DNA of 23,045 nt from Baffinella frigidus (lineage: Eukaryota > Cryptophyceae > Cryptomonadales > Baffinellaceae). The stretch covers positions 48,117-71,161 of the forward strand of contig MU647317.1 in the NCBI GenBank assembly GCA_026770585.1, given 5' to 3'. Numbering within the stretch: position 1 is the stretch's first letter; each line of letters starts with the position of its first letter. The translations under genes were made by a program, and so were the position numbers. This document shows positions 1-6,894 of the stretch, piece after piece. The notes below the pieces were generated by a model. It was not told the DNA's origin and ran no database searches. It saw only the letters and a program-made list of their open reading frames with translations.

Positions 1-95
1 TAGTATGTAGTGCTTAGTGTTGAGTATGTAGTGCTTAGTGTTTAGTATGTAGTGCTTAGTGTTTAGTATGTAGTGCTTAGTGTTTAGTATGTAGT
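1..95. repeat. 21-bp tandem repeat (minisatellite)
   Basis: Four nearly identical copies of a 21-bp unit containing TTAGTATGTAGTGCTTAGTG, followed by a broken fifth copy that ends near position 95. The units start at about 1, 21, 42 and 63. The array runs off the left window edge, so its true length is unknown. No coding potential is seen. Confidence 0.93.
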
Positions 96-149
96 ACCAT
101 CAGGCGCCATCCGTCGAGGTTTTCTCGATCCGATCGCATCAGCGCGGCC

Positions 150-282
150 CTGCTTAGGGTTTAGGACTCAGGGTTTAGGGTTTAGGGTTTAGAGTTTAGG
201 GTTTAGAGTTTAGGGTTTAGGGCTTAGGGTTTAGGGTTTAGGGTTTAGGGTTTAGGGTTTCGGGTTTAGGGACAGGCGATAA
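150..282 (+). repeat. Degenerate telomere-like TTTAGGG array
   Basis: About 17 units of GGGTTTAGGG type, with sprinkled variants (TTTAGAG, CTTAGGG, TTTCGGG). TTTAGGG is the telomere unit of land plants, many green algae, dinoflagellates and some other protists. The variants and the unique sequence on both sides show an interstitial or subtelomeric block, not a live chromosome end. Confidence 0.9.
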
Positions 283-302
283 GGGTTTCGGGTTAGGGAT
301 GA

Positions 303-396
303 GGTTTTCAGGTTTCAGGTGCAGGGATTCTCTCTAAGGTGGACTCTCTAAGGTGGTCCACCTTAGAGAGAATCCCTGGACCTGAAACCTGAAACC
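303..396. repeat. Inverted repeat with 40-bp arms
   Basis: The left arm (303-343) and right arm (357-396) are reverse complements except for one inserted base and one mismatch. The key stretch is CAGGGATTCTCTCTAAGGTG. The 13-base loop and the stretch at 399-418 repeat the CTCTCTAAGGTGG end of the arm, so the structure probably grew by local duplication and inversion. It could form a long hairpin. Confidence 0.9.
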
Positions 397-493
397 CTCA
401 TTCTCTCTAAGGTGGTCCAGAGCTCTCATCAGCGCGGCCCTGCACGCCAGGATTCAGGGGTCGAGGGTCGTGGGAACCCGTCTCTCCCCCCAA

Positions 494-537
494 GACCACC
501 TAAAGTCAATTATTGGACCACCTAAAGTCAATTATTG
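494..537. repeat. Perfect 22-bp tandem duplication
   Basis: The segment 494-515 is repeated without change at 516-537 (unit begins GACCACCTAAAGTC). It lies in otherwise featureless sequence between the inverted repeat at 303 and the PalB element at 622. Perfect identity implies a recent slippage event. Confidence 0.9.
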
Positions 538-621
538 AATCTCTCCCCTGTGTGTGACACACTCGCCACACCAGTCACGTCCCCCCAAACACACTCACTC
601 GGAGCCCTTGGGTGGTGACAT

Positions 622-780
622 CCGCAACTTCGTCTCCACAAAAGTATTAATTAATTGCTTTTCGTGCAACGAAATGTACTACACAAACGCTTTACTACTA
701 CTTTTATGAGCAAACCGTGTAGTAATTTTCGTTGCCAAAAGCAATTAATTAATACTTGTATGGAGATTAAACTGCGGTTG
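622..780. mobile_element. PalB-1: inverted-repeat element with GTAGTA core
   Basis: A strong palindrome spans 643-756, with arms of about 50 bp (outer AGTATTAATTAATTGCTTTT and its complement). A looser extension (CCGCAAC, CTCCA) reaches about 622 and 780. The inner part has CAACGAAA, TACTACAC, an AT-rich loop containing GCTTTACTAC, then GTGTAGTAATTTTCGTTG. The inner core recurs at 1.0, 1.7, 13.1 and 19.4 kb with different outer arms. There is no open frame of note. It resembles a non-autonomous MITE or foldback element. Confidence 0.8.
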
Positions 781-837
781 CGGTTGCGGTGTTCAGGGTT
801 CCTGACCCCTGACCCCTGGCCGACGCCGCGTACCAAG

Positions 838-896
838 TCCAGCATTTGTACGAGAATTGGTCATGTCCCCGGGGCTTAACCCCCCGGGGACGTGAC
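838..896. mobile_element. PalA-C: fragment with CCCCGGGG palindromic core
   Basis: A fragment of the PalA family. The outer half-sites GGTCATGT and ACGTGAC enclose a 23-bp core (867-889) whose arms CCCCGGGG...CCCCGGGG pair. The upstream sequence (TTTGTACGAGAATTGGTC) and the whole core recur unchanged at 2.40-2.47 kb, so these two share one ancestor. The rest of the PalA body is missing here. Confidence 0.7.
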
Positions 897-970
897 GATG
901 CATGTCCCTGGCTTGCAGAAACCCTGACCCCTGACCCCTGGCTTGTCAGGGGTCGTCTTAGGTTTAATGC

Positions 971-1099
971 GGAAACGGTTTTAATTTAAAACCATTGGAT
1001 TCAAAGAAAATTACTACACGAATGCTTTAATATTACTAGTAAAAATCATTGCGTGTAGTAAATTTCATTATCAGAAAGTTTTAAATTAAAACCGTTTCC
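971..1099. mobile_element. PalB-2: nested inverted repeat
   Basis: The outer arms GGAAACGGTTTTAATTTAAA (971-990) and their complement ending at 1099 flank the same core as PalB-1: GAAAATTACTACACGAATGC, an AT-rich loop with TTACTAGTAA, then GTGTAGTAAATTTC. Size 129 bp. The outer arms are unrelated to those of PalB-1 but close to those of PalB-3. Confidence 0.85.
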
Positions 1100-1189
1100 C
1101 TGTGAGATTATTACGGATGGAGACGTTGGAGACGTATTATAGTTAATTCATTGGGTTATTGCTGGAGACGAAAATCCATGGGGTCAGGG

Positions 1190-1262
1190 GTTTAGAGTTT
1201 AGGGTTTAGGGTTTAGGATTCAGGGTTTAGAGTTTAGGGTTTAGGGTTTAGGGGTTAGGGGT
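1190..1262 (+). repeat. Short telomere-like TTTAGGG block
   Basis: About nine TTTAGGG-type units with TTTAGAG and GGTTAGGG variants. Fading copies run to about 1335 (AGGGTTCAGGGTTTGGG). It separates PalB-2 from PalA-A. Confidence 0.85.
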
Positions 1263-1385
1263 TAGGCTGCAGCCAGCCAGGTTTGAGGGTGCAGGGGTCA
1301 GAAGTCAGGGGTTAGGGTTCAGGGTTTGGGACTAGGGTTGCGGTCCTGCTCGGAGGTCCTGCGCTAAATGAGTGTTATGGCGGGC

Positions 1386-1596
1386 CCACTCGAGGCTGGA
1401 AGAGGGGAGTATTTTAAATGTGGTATTGTTAAATTTAGTACCAGTCACGGGCTGGATTGGTCACGTTACTGGGGGAATTCCCCCAGTAAAGTGCCCACAC
1501 GCGCCTATTTGCGTGAAAATTACTACACCCACTTTTCCCCCTTCACGTGTAAAAGAATCCCTGTTTTTAAATAGTCACATTCCTAGCCTCGAGTGG
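1386..1596. mobile_element. PalA-A: complete element with 22-bp copy-specific core
   Basis: Perfect 12-bp terminal inverted repeats CCACTCGAGGCT (1386-1397) and AGCCTCGAGTGG (1585-1596). Inside, GGTCACGT is followed by a perfect 22-bp palindrome (1467-1488; arms TACTGGGGGAA and TTCCCCCAGTA) and then AAGTGCC, a worn ACGTGACC. The right half has GTGAAAATTACTACAC, as in PalB. The flanks read GGCGGGC and GCCCAG. A related stretch at 1618-1630 without an insert suggests a 2-bp GC duplication, but this is tentative because the site is itself symmetric. The longest frame is under 80 codons and looks non-coding. Confidence 0.85.
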
Positions 1597-1600
1597 GCCC

Positions 1601-1678
1601 AGATCTAAACGTGTTCTATGGCGGGCCCAGGTGCACTCCGGCAGGGGAGCTGGAAAGCTCAGGCCCACGGCAGGGTTT
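1601..1678 (+). repeat. About 80-bp direct repeat, copy 1
   Basis: About 90% identical by eye to 1814-1892 (shared CTCCGGCAGGGGAGCTGGAA and AAGCTCAGG). The two copies bracket PalB-3. This could be a duplicated segment with an element between, or two copies of a larger unit whose right end is lost. Confidence 0.85.
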
Positions 1679-1679
1679 C

Positions 1680-1809
1680 GGGAACGGTTTGAATTCAAAA
1701 CCATTGGATTCAATGAAAATTACTACACGAATGCTTTAATACTACTAGTAAAACTCACTGTGTGTAGTAAATTTCGTTGCCATAAAGTTTTGAATTAAAA
1801 CCGTTTCCC
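1680..1809. mobile_element. PalB-3: nested inverted repeat
   Basis: Homologous to PalB-2 over its full length, including the ATTGGATTCAA block and the core ATTACTACACGAATGCTTTA...GTGTGTAGTAAATTTCGTTG. The outer arms carry GAATTC where PalB-2 has AATTTA. In PalB-3 the left arm reads GTTTGAATTCAAAAC, itself a near-palindrome. It lies exactly between the direct repeats 1601-1678 and 1814-1892. Confidence 0.85.
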
Positions 1810-1813
1810 CATG

Positions 1814-1892
1814 AGATCTAAATGTGTTCGATGGCGGGCACAGATGTGCTCCGGCAGGGGAGCTGGAAAGCTCAGGCTCACGGCAGGGTTTG
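1814..1892 (+). repeat. About 80-bp direct repeat, copy 2
   Basis: Second copy of the 1601-1678 module. It runs straight into a TTTCGGG-type telomere-like tract. Confidence 0.85.
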
Positions 1893-1972
1893 GGGTTTCG
1901 GGTTTCGGGTTTCATTTTTCGTTTTTCGGGTTTCGGGGTTCGGTTTTCGGTTTTCGGTTTTCGGGTTTAGGG
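1888..1972 (+). repeat. TTTCGGG-type degenerate telomere-like tract
   Basis: Runs of GGGTTTCGGGTTTCGGG, then TTTTTCG and GGTTTTCGGTTTTCGG. The A-to-C variant of TTTAGGG is used coherently here, which suggests local amplification of a variant unit. Confidence 0.8.
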
Positions 1973-2009
1973 GTTCTCGCTAAAGTGGACCGGTTGAGAA
2001 CCTGCATTT

Positions 2010-2200
2010 CCACTCGAGAACGCCAGAGGGGCCCATTTAAAACCGATGTGCTTTTAAAAGTGGGCATTTGTGTAGTAACTTTCGTTGAATGGTCACGTGA
2101 GTTTGCTCAAATTGCACAGTCAGGAGGTTACTTTACCTTATCCTGGTACAAATATTTACAACCCCACATGTAAATAGGCCCCTCTAGCATTCTCGAGTGG
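2010..2200. mobile_element. PalA-F: divergent element, core poorly paired
   Basis: The ends CCACTCGAGAACGCCAGAGG (2010) and the complement ending CTCGAGTGG (2200) form a TIR of about 28 bp with a few mismatches. The interior contains GGTCACGT (2091-2098). Its reverse complement is recognisably homologous to PalA-E (shared TTACATGTGGGGTTGTAA and TTTGNACCAGG). The stretch where sister copies hold a 22-23-bp palindrome is about 31 bp here and pairs badly. Confidence 0.75.
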
Positions 2201-2234
2201 TTGGGAAAGGGCCCTGCGTTTGCGGGATCTGCAT

Positions 2235-2356
2235 GTACAGGGGTACCTCGCTCATAAGAAACCGCGCCCCCTAGGATCCTACAGTAGGCCTATGCCTAGG
2301 GCCCTACGGTGGTCCTGGGGGGGGGGTCAGTTTCTCATGAGCGAGGTACCCTTGTG
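2235..2356. mobile_element. PalG-1: GGTACCTCGC inverted-repeat element
   Basis: TIRs TACAGGGGTACCTCGCTCAT and the complement near 2356 (one change, CCCTTGT). C/G runs and an imperfect inner palindrome around CCTAGGGCCCTAC. TA stands at the left junction. A full-length relative of the copies at 14.8, 16.1 and 16.7 kb. Confidence 0.85.
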
Positions 2357-2399
2357 TGTATTTCGGGTGTACCTGTCGGTCGTAGGGACCGAGACCGAC

Positions 2400-2472
2400 G
2401 CCGCGAACGAAGTCCAGTATTTGTACGAGAATTGGTCATGTCCCCGGGGCTTAACCCCCCGGGGACGTGACA
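2400..2472. mobile_element. PalA-D: fragment, core identical to PalA-C
   Basis: Carries the same 23-bp CCCCGGGG core, between ATGT and ACGT, as the 838-896 fragment, and the same TTTGTACGAGAATTGGTC lead-in. Downstream ATTACTACACAATGC resembles the right half of PalA-A. The following sequence, to about 2545, ends in TAGCCTCGTGTGG, a worn PalA terminus. Confidence 0.7.
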
Positions 2473-2602
2473 ATTACTACACAATGCAGTGACGACCTGC
2501 TTAAAAGAGGGTTTTAATAAAAGTCCAATTGTAGCCTCGTGTGGGTGCCTGTCGGTCGTGAAGCGGGCCGAGACGGATTTGCATGTGTGTATTTCGGGTG
2601 TA

Positions 2603-2813
2603 CCACTCGAGGCTGGAAGAGGGAGTATTTTAAATGTGGGGATGTTAAATTTAGTACCAGTCACGGGCAGGCTTGGTCACGTAGTTCCCGTATATACGGT
2701 AGCTACGTGACCAAACGCGCTTATTTGTGTGAAAATTACTTCACCGTTTTTTTCTTCTTCCACTTGTACAGGAATCCCTGTTTTAAAATAGTCACAATTC
2801 TAGCCTCGAGTGG
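2603..2813. mobile_element. PalA-B: complete element with its own core
   Basis: TIR CCACTCGAGGCT (2603-2614) and its complement (2802-2813). The body is clearly homologous to PalA-A (GAGTATTTTAAATGTGG, TTAAATTTAGTACCAGTCAC, GAATCCCTGTTTTAAA). The centre is GGTCACGT, then a 22-bp core (2683-2704; 9 of 11 pairs; TATATA in the middle), then ACGTGACC. The core shares no sequence with that of PalA-A. Length 211 bp, the same as PalA-A. Confidence 0.87.
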
Positions 2814-2971
2814 CAACACGGTGGGCTTCGAGGGTTTCGTTGGGCCTGGATTCCAGTGGGGTACGTGACCAAATTGCACGAGAAAATCTCTCAAGTTAAT
2901 TGCATCAAGGCAAGCTGACGCTTGATGAAAGGTTCGTAGCCGCTGTCGAGCCAACTCGGCACATATAAGAC

Positions 2972-2999
2972 AGCCAGGACCGGGATTCCGGTCCTGGCT
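2972..2999. repeat. 28-bp near-perfect palindrome
   Basis: AGCCAGGACCGG and CCGGTCCTGGCT face each other with only one G.T at the centre. The same right half, followed by TTTTCATTTTAAAAGTCCAT, recurs at 3394 and 14034. There the left half has decayed, so those copies no longer pair well. Confidence 0.85.
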
Positions 3000-3082
3000 T
3001 TTCATTTTAAAAGTCCATTTCCTTCAGGATTCAGGTTAAAGTTTTTAAAATCGTGTCCCGTCCTCGCTCGGTAGCGGTCCAC

Positions 3083-3127
3083 CGTGTGGTACCTGTCGGC
3101 CGTGAAGCGCACCGAGACGGACGCCGG
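3083..3127 (-). repeat. Module coding SVSVRFTADR on the minus strand
   Basis: One of at least six copies of a short GC-rich module whose minus strand reads close to AASVSVRFTTDR. Others are near 2389-2415, 2548-2576, 3497-3549, 3858-3890 and 4020-4050. Differences between copies include third-position changes (TCG/TCC, GTC/GTG), as expected of a decayed exon, but flanking frames are broken. No known family was recognised. It may be a captured exon carried by a repeat. Confidence 0.45.
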
Positions 3128-3258
3128 TTAAGAGGCAGCTCCTCGTCCTTTCCACGTCCAATTTGTGACTCCGATTTTCGGACCCGGGTACAAAATTTAA
3201 AACAAGACTTGTTTCTGTCATTCCGACTCCCGACCTGGCGTGGATTTCGGGTGTCCGC

Positions 3259-3496
3259 TATGCCCGAAATCAGTAACATCCGTAGGAACCCCCCTAAGTC
3301 CCTACGGGTTGCCTACCGTAGGGTCCCAGGTCTTGTCGCTTAGGTCCGCTATCGAGGCACCCGGGGGTTCGTTTAAAAGTCGAGGACAGAAATCCGGTCC
3401 TGGCTTTTTCATTTTGAAAGTCCATTTTCCCTTAGGATTCAGGCGAAAGTTTTTAAAACTCCTTAAAATTGAATGACGTCCTCGCTCGGCAGCGGA
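3259..3496 (+). repeat. 238-bp dispersed direct repeat, copy 1
   Basis: Aligns without gaps to 13896-14133, with 8 differences counted by eye (about 97%). It contains the shared block ATCCGTAGGAACCCCCCTA... GGGTTGCCTACCGTAGGGTC, which is also the middle of the PalC elements, and ends at CTCGCTCGGCAGCGGA. The high identity of this copy, unlike the older elements around it, marks a recent duplication over 10.6 kb. Confidence 0.92.
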
Positions 3497-3549
3497 CCTG
3501 TCGGTCGTGAAGCGGACCGAGACCGACGCCGCGTACGAATTCCGAAACG
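3497..3549 (-). repeat. RNSYAASVSVRFTTDR-coding module
   Basis: The fullest copy of the dispersed module. On the minus strand it reads FRNSYAASVSVRFTTDR without a stop, continuing from GCGCGGATTGCGTTTCGG. The frame runs on into the 238-bp repeat and so is not a natural gene. It is best seen as a gene scrap amplified with the surrounding repeat. Confidence 0.45.
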
Positions 3550-3960
3550 CAATCCGCGCCACCTATGGGTTTATAACGTTATAATGCGACTAAATGGACC
3601 CGTGGGGTCAGCAGGGTGACGAATTCCGAAATGCAATCCGCGCCACCTATGGGTGTATTCTTAGTATACGTTGTATACTTGGTGATATGCGACTCTGGGT
3701 AGGGGACCTTTCGACATCTTCTTGTCTCGTGTCGCCTCCCTGAGTCTACAAAATGTTATAATGCGACTAAATGGACCTGTGGGGTCAGAAGGGTGACAAC
3801 AACTGAGTTTTAACATCATCACGTCACGTTTTACTACGGCACAGAAGCAAAACGTGCAGGTCGAGACGGACTCCGCGTCCGAATTCCGAAAGGCGATCCG
3901 CGCCACCTATGGGTTTATAACGTTATAATGCGACTAAATGGACCCGTGGGGTCAGCAGGA
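3534..3960. repeat. Scrambled repeats of an about 80-bp module
   Basis: The module GAATTCCGAAACGCAATCCG followed by CGCCACCTATGGGTTTATAA and GACTAAATGGACCCGTGGGG appears at 3534-3617 and 3888-3960, with partial copies at 3621-3656 and 3749-3799. After each longer copy come AACTCAGTTTTAACATCATC and CGTTTTACTACGGCAC, so the real unit is about 200 bp. Only short shadow frames occur. Confidence 0.8.
3661..3750. repeat. Dispersed repeat with inverted partner at 6195-6292
   Basis: GTATACTTGGTGATATGCGA and CTCTGGGTAGG here match the reverse complement of 6243-6290. TCTCGTGT...CTCCCTGAGTCTAC matches 6195-6225. The partner has gained ACCTCTAGGGAGGT, a 14-bp perfect palindrome, within the matching region. 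Confidence 0.75.
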
Positions 3961-4143
3961 ACTCAGTTTTAACATCATCACGGCTCGTCATGTCCCGTTT
4001 TACTACGGCACGGAAGCAAAACGTGCGGGCCGAGACGGACGCCGCCTACGAATTTCATCGCGTCTCTCCATAGATGATATCTCAGATTTCGGTGGGGTTT
4101 GGAGCCATTCTGTACATTCAGAGTTTTAACACTCCTCGATTTG

Positions 4144-4330
4144 TAGAGCTATTCCGGTAGGACTTGTCGCGTTTTCGAATTCGAGATTTCAAGATTTCAG
4201 ACTTCAAAAAGGTTTTAAAGGTCGTAAAACGTTTTAAAACACACCGTTTCAAATCGCATGGTACAAATGAAGTCTGAAATTCTCAAATCCCAAATTCGAA
4301 AACGCGACAAGTCCTACCGGAATAGCTCTA
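4144..4330. mobile_element. Inverted repeat with 62-bp arms
   Basis: Arms 4144-4205 and 4269-4330 match over TAGAGCTATTCCGGTAGGAC and TTGTCGCGTTTTCGAAT; a few mismatches sit in the inner third (GAGATTTCAAGATT against GGGATTTGAGAATT). The 63-base loop contains further short palindromes (GGTTTTAAA, CGTTTTAAAAC). It is 187 bp in total with no coding capacity. It was not seen elsewhere in the window. Confidence 0.92.
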
Positions 4331-4385
4331 CCAGAAATCGTTGGGCTGGACAGTCTCTGAGATAGAATCTATGCAGGGCCCTGAT

Positions 4386-4449
4386 GAAATCCGGGCGCAT
4401 CTGTGGGAGATTGACTTGAGATTTGCCCCTGGGTTGCCTCCAGGGTGGA
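4386..4449. mobile_element. PalE-1: right half only
   Basis: AAATCCGGGCGCATCTGTGG, then GAGATTGACTTGAGATTTGC and GGTTGCCTCCAGGGTGGA, match the right half of PalE-3 and the left half of PalE-4 read backwards. The left half is missing. A second mini-copy of TTGACTTGAGATTTGCC follows at 4478-4494 behind a T-run. Confidence 0.8.
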
Positions 4450-4522
4450 CAGGAAATATCTGGGTAGCTGTTTTTTTTGACTTGAGATTTGCCGGAGCGC
4501 GTTGCGCGCCACCAAGCGTTTG

Positions 4523-4643
4523 GATTTAGGGTGTGGGGTTTGAGGTGTAGGGTTTGGGGTTTAGGGGGTTGAAAAATCTACCCGCGCCACTTGGACCACC
4601 CCAACGGTTTGGGGTTTGGGGTTTGGGGTTCGAGGTTTGGGGT

Positions 4644-4703
<60 letters not shown>

Positions 4704-4826
4704 GGTGCAGGGTTGAGGGTGCAGGGTTGAGTGTTGAGTGTTGAGTGTTGAGTGTTGAGTGTTGAGTGTTGAGGGTGCAGGGTTCAGGGTAGAGTGTTGA
4801 GTGGTTAGGGTTGAGGGTGTGGGGAT
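4523..4826 (+). repeat. Telomere-like array, TTTGGGG/TTGAGGG/TTGAGTG variants
   Basis: TTTAGGGTGTGGGG, then TTTGGGG units, then about ten TTGAGGG units (near 4640-4712), then about six TTGAGTG units (near 4727-4772). Each variant forms its own block. This indicates serial local amplification of mutant telomere-like units. Confidence 0.85.
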
Positions 4827-4867
4827 GACCTTGGTGGCAGACGGAAAGGTGACGTCGACCGTGACAG

Positions 4868-4999
4868 CATCCGGACGCTGGGCCGCCGCTGTCTGATCAT
4901 TGATCTGCAGACCATCACCCGACCTTGAGAATCAACATCCGCACCATCACGCGTGACGTTGATGTTTCGACGGCACACGTTCGATAAAGTCTCTTCATG
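4868..4999. repeat. Dispersed module GATCATTGATCTG / ACCATCACCCGACC
   Basis: CATCCGGACGCTGG, GCCGCCGCTGTCTGATCATT, GACCATCACCCGACCTTGAG and CGACGGCACACGTTCG recur in changed order at 5460-5480, 5610-5640, 5695-5830, 5940-6000, 6300-6365 and 6560-6596. This copy is the uninterrupted reference that exposes insertions in the others: PalD-1 at 5485 and PalC-1 at 6003. No conserved frame was found. Confidence 0.75.
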
Positions 5000-5045
5000 T
5001 CTGGTCATTGATCTCGATCCGAGGAGGGGGAGGGCCCGTTTCGCG

Positions 5046-5091
5046 GAGAGAGAGAGAGGGAGGGAGAGAGGGGGAGGGAGAGAGAGAGAGA

Positions 5092-5141
<50 letters not shown>
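5046..5141. repeat. GA microsatellite
   Basis: Nearly pure (GA)n with GGGA and GGGG interruptions in its first half and a pure run at the end. It sits between GGGCCCGTTTCGCGGA and a second GGGCCCGTTTCTCAAGG (5188), so it may have expanded inside a duplicated site. Confidence 0.97.
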
Positions 5142-5145
<4 letters not shown>

Positions 5146-5183
5146 GAGAGGTCTGTGCCAAATGGCATAGCTCTTGTCTCTGG

Positions 5184-5320
5184 GGCGGGCCCGTTTCTCA
5201 AGGCTCGTAGACTTTTGTATCACTCAACGCAAGGCTCAAGGGCCTCGTTTAGGACCTGTGTCGAGAGTAATAGAGAAGAAGAACAAGACCATTGGTCATT
5301 GGTCTGCAGACCACCACGCA
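5184..5320 (+). repeat. About 135-bp direct repeat, copy 1
   Basis: Matches 5834-5965 at roughly 88% by eye: GGGCCCGTTTCTCAAGGCT, TTTTGTATCACTCAACGCAA, GGCTCAAGGGCCTC, TTTAGGACCTGTGTCGAGAG, GACCATTGGTCATTGGTCTG. Small frames through it are not conserved between copies. Confidence 0.85.
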
Positions 5321-5484
5321 TCAGATTTACTACGCGGGAGAGCTACATGTCATTTTACACCATGCGTCCTTCTATTATTTCCCCTCGAAATCGGCAAAAG
5401 TTGCCGGAAATTCCTACACATAATTGACTTTGAACCTGCCGGTAACCGCAGGATATGCATCCGGGCGCTTGGCCGCCGCTGTCT

Positions 5485-5610
5485 CCACGCCAGATTGGAC
5501 CCGGGTGTTGAATTTTTTAAAACACCACAGATGGTGTTGGTTAACTTTTGAAAACCACTGCCTTGAGGGAAAATCGACTTTTAGCAACACCTTCCAAGAA
5601 TCTGGCGTGG
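5485..5610 (+). mobile_element. PalD-1: 126-bp element, 2-bp target duplication
   Basis: TIRs CCACGCCAGATT and AATCTGGCGTGG. The body holds TTTTTTAAAACACCACAG, a hairpin part CACCACAGATGGTG, GTTAACTTTTGAAAACCACT and CTTTTAGCAACACCTTCC. The flanks read GCTGTCT before and CTGATCATTG after. The uninterrupted module at 4882-4900 reads GCTGTCTGATCATTG, so the insertion duplicated CT. Relatives lie at 12725 and 21982. Confidence 0.92.
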
Positions 5611-5833
5611 CTGATCATTGATCTGGAGACCATCACGGAGGAAAGGCGAGTTTTATTTAGTCAGTTGATAAACCGACGGCACACGCTAGTGGGAGATCAC
5701 CCGACCTTGAGAATCAACATCCCCACCATCACGCTTACACACGGTCGGGTGATGGTGCATGAAGAGACTTTACTGAACGTGTGCCGTCGAAACACAAACG
5801 GCCGCCGCTGTCTAGTCATTGGTCTGGATCCGA

Positions 5834-5965
5834 GGTGGGCCCGTTTCTTAAGGCTTTTTGACTCTTGTATCACTCAACTCAAGGCTCAAGGGCCTCATTT
5901 AGGACCTGTATCGAGAGTAATAAATAAGAAGAAGAAGACCATTGGTCGTTGATCTGGGAACCACC
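5834..5965 (+). repeat. About 135-bp direct repeat, copy 2
   Basis: Second copy of 5184-5320, about 650 bp downstream and without a GA tract in front of it. Between the copies lie PalD-1 and shuffled pieces of the 4868 module. Confidence 0.85.
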
Positions 5966-6002
5966 ACGCATTACGTTTATGTTTCGACGGCACACGTCCA
6001 AT

Positions 6003-6156
6003 CCACACAGCGGGCTTCGAGGGGATTTTGAATAACCCCTAAGCGAGAGGACCCTACTGTAGGCAACCCGTAGGGGCATAGGGGGTTTACTAAAGATCAG
6101 GTAACGGAAACTCGGGCACTGAGTGCCCGAAAATCCCTTCGAAGCCCGCTGTGTGG
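6003..6156. mobile_element. PalC-1: CCACACAGCGG element
   Basis: TIR CCACACAGCGGGCTTCGA with complement to 6156. Then AGGACCCTACTGTAGG, AACCCGTAGGGGCATAGGGG and GGTAACGGAAACTCGG. An inner hairpin at 6113-6129 has arms CGGGCACT and AGTGCCCG. The left flank CACACGTCCAAT and right flank AAAGTCTC correspond to CACACGTTCGATAAAGTCTC at 4975-4994, so the element appears inserted with no visible target duplication. Confidence 0.88.
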
Positions 6157-6194
6157 AAAGTCTCTCCATTCACCATCACCCTACCGTTCAATGA

Positions 6195-6292
6195 TAGACT
6201 CAGGGACCTCTAGGGAGGTCACACGAGAGAGAAGATAATCTCGAGGGACCTACCCAGAGTCGTATATCACCAAGTATACAACGCATACGAAG
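6195..6292. repeat. Inverted copy of the 3661-3750 repeat
   Basis: CCTACCCAGAGTCG, TATATCACCAAGTATACAAC and GACTCAGGGA match the minus strand of 3661-3750. It carries an extra palindrome ACCTCTAGGGAGGT. Confidence 0.75.
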
Positions 6293-6387
6293 ATAAAGTC
6301 TCTTCATTCACCATCACCCGACCGTGTGTCAGCATCCCCCTACGTGCATGATTTGGCCCTGCGTCCGGGCGCTTGGCTGCTGTTTCA

Positions 6388-6555
6388 TGCAAAAAGCTAA
6401 CGCCAGCGAGGTACTTACAGCCTACGGATTGTCTACGGTAGGTAGGGGGGCTCCTACGACTTTATAATGCAAAAAAATAAAAGTCGTAGGAGCCCCCCTA
6501 CCTACCGTAGGCAATCCGTAGGCTCTAAGTACCTCGCGGGCGTTAGCTTGTTGCA
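6388..6555. mobile_element. Inverted repeat with about 76-bp arms
   Basis: Left arm 6388-6463 and right arm 6479-6555 pair with about five mismatches. Ends TGCAAAAAGCTAACGCC and GGGCGTTAGCTTGTTGCA; inner arms GGAGCCCCCCTACCTACCGT. The loop is only about 15 bases (TAATGCAAAAAAATA). A transcript would fold into a hairpin over 70 bp long. The GCCTACGGATTG block is shared with other families here. Confidence 0.92.
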
Positions 6556-6595
6556 TTATGTTTGGTCATTGACCTGGAGACCATCACCCGACCTT

Positions 6596-6721
6596 CCACG
6601 CCAGAGGGCTCGAGGCATCCACTTTTGACATCTTTCAGGGGAAATCCCCTGAATTCGTAAGTCAACGACGCCAGATCTGGCGTGGACAAGGCGTCGGTTT
6701 CCCTCGAGCCCTCTGGCGTGG
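6596..6721. mobile_element. PalD-like element, 126 bp, with CCAGATCTGG inside
   Basis: Perfect 20-bp TIRs beginning CCACGCCAGAGGGCTCGAGG. Inside, ATCCACTTTTGACAT, GGGGAAATCCCCTGA, then ACGCCAGATCTGGCGTGG, itself two PalD ends back to back. The same internal block recurs at 7752-7820 with an 8-bp difference. The flanks relate to the ACCCGACC...GTGTGTCAGCATCC module (6312-6336). Confidence 0.88.
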
Positions 6722-6755
6722 TCGTGTGTCAACATCCCAGATCCTCTCCTGGTAG

Positions 6756-6892
6756 CTCTGCCTCACTCGGGGGTTGCCTGCCAGACTATTTTCAAGTTGA
6801 CATATGCTGGGTGTGCACTGGGTGTGCGGTACAAATCCGTCCAACTTTGGAGCGAGAAAGAGCCCGGGCTCACCATACTGGTGAGCCCAGAT
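6756..6892 (+). mobile_element. PalI-1: two-hairpin element
   Basis: CTCTGCCTCACTCGGGGG, then AAGTTGAC (6794) facing GTCCAACTT (6839), then GAGCGAGAAAGAGCCC and a strong hairpin at 6866-6888 (arms GGGCTCACCA and TGGTGAGCCC, 3-base loop). Relatives at 12.3, 12.6 and 12.9 kb keep this order but read GGGCTCGCCA with TGGCGAGCCC. A second copy of the hairpin alone lies at 6965-6985. A coding scrap begins directly after AGAT. Confidence 0.8.
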
Positions 6893-6894
6893 AG

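Noticed and set aside
150-282. A true chromosome end at the left of the window
   Set aside because: Arrays are degenerate, short, followed and preceded by other DNA, and occur at many places and in both orientations.
2091-2104. PalA-F GGTCACGTGA as an empty site of the PalA core
   Set aside because: Alignment of PalA-F, reversed, with PalA-E shows about 31 bases of poorly paired sequence between GGTAAAGT and ACGTGACC, so it is a diverged occupied copy and not an empty one.
4805-5427. Frames with long Ser-Leu or Arg-Glu repeats (about 5.0-5.2 kb)
   Set aside because: They are translations of the GA microsatellite.
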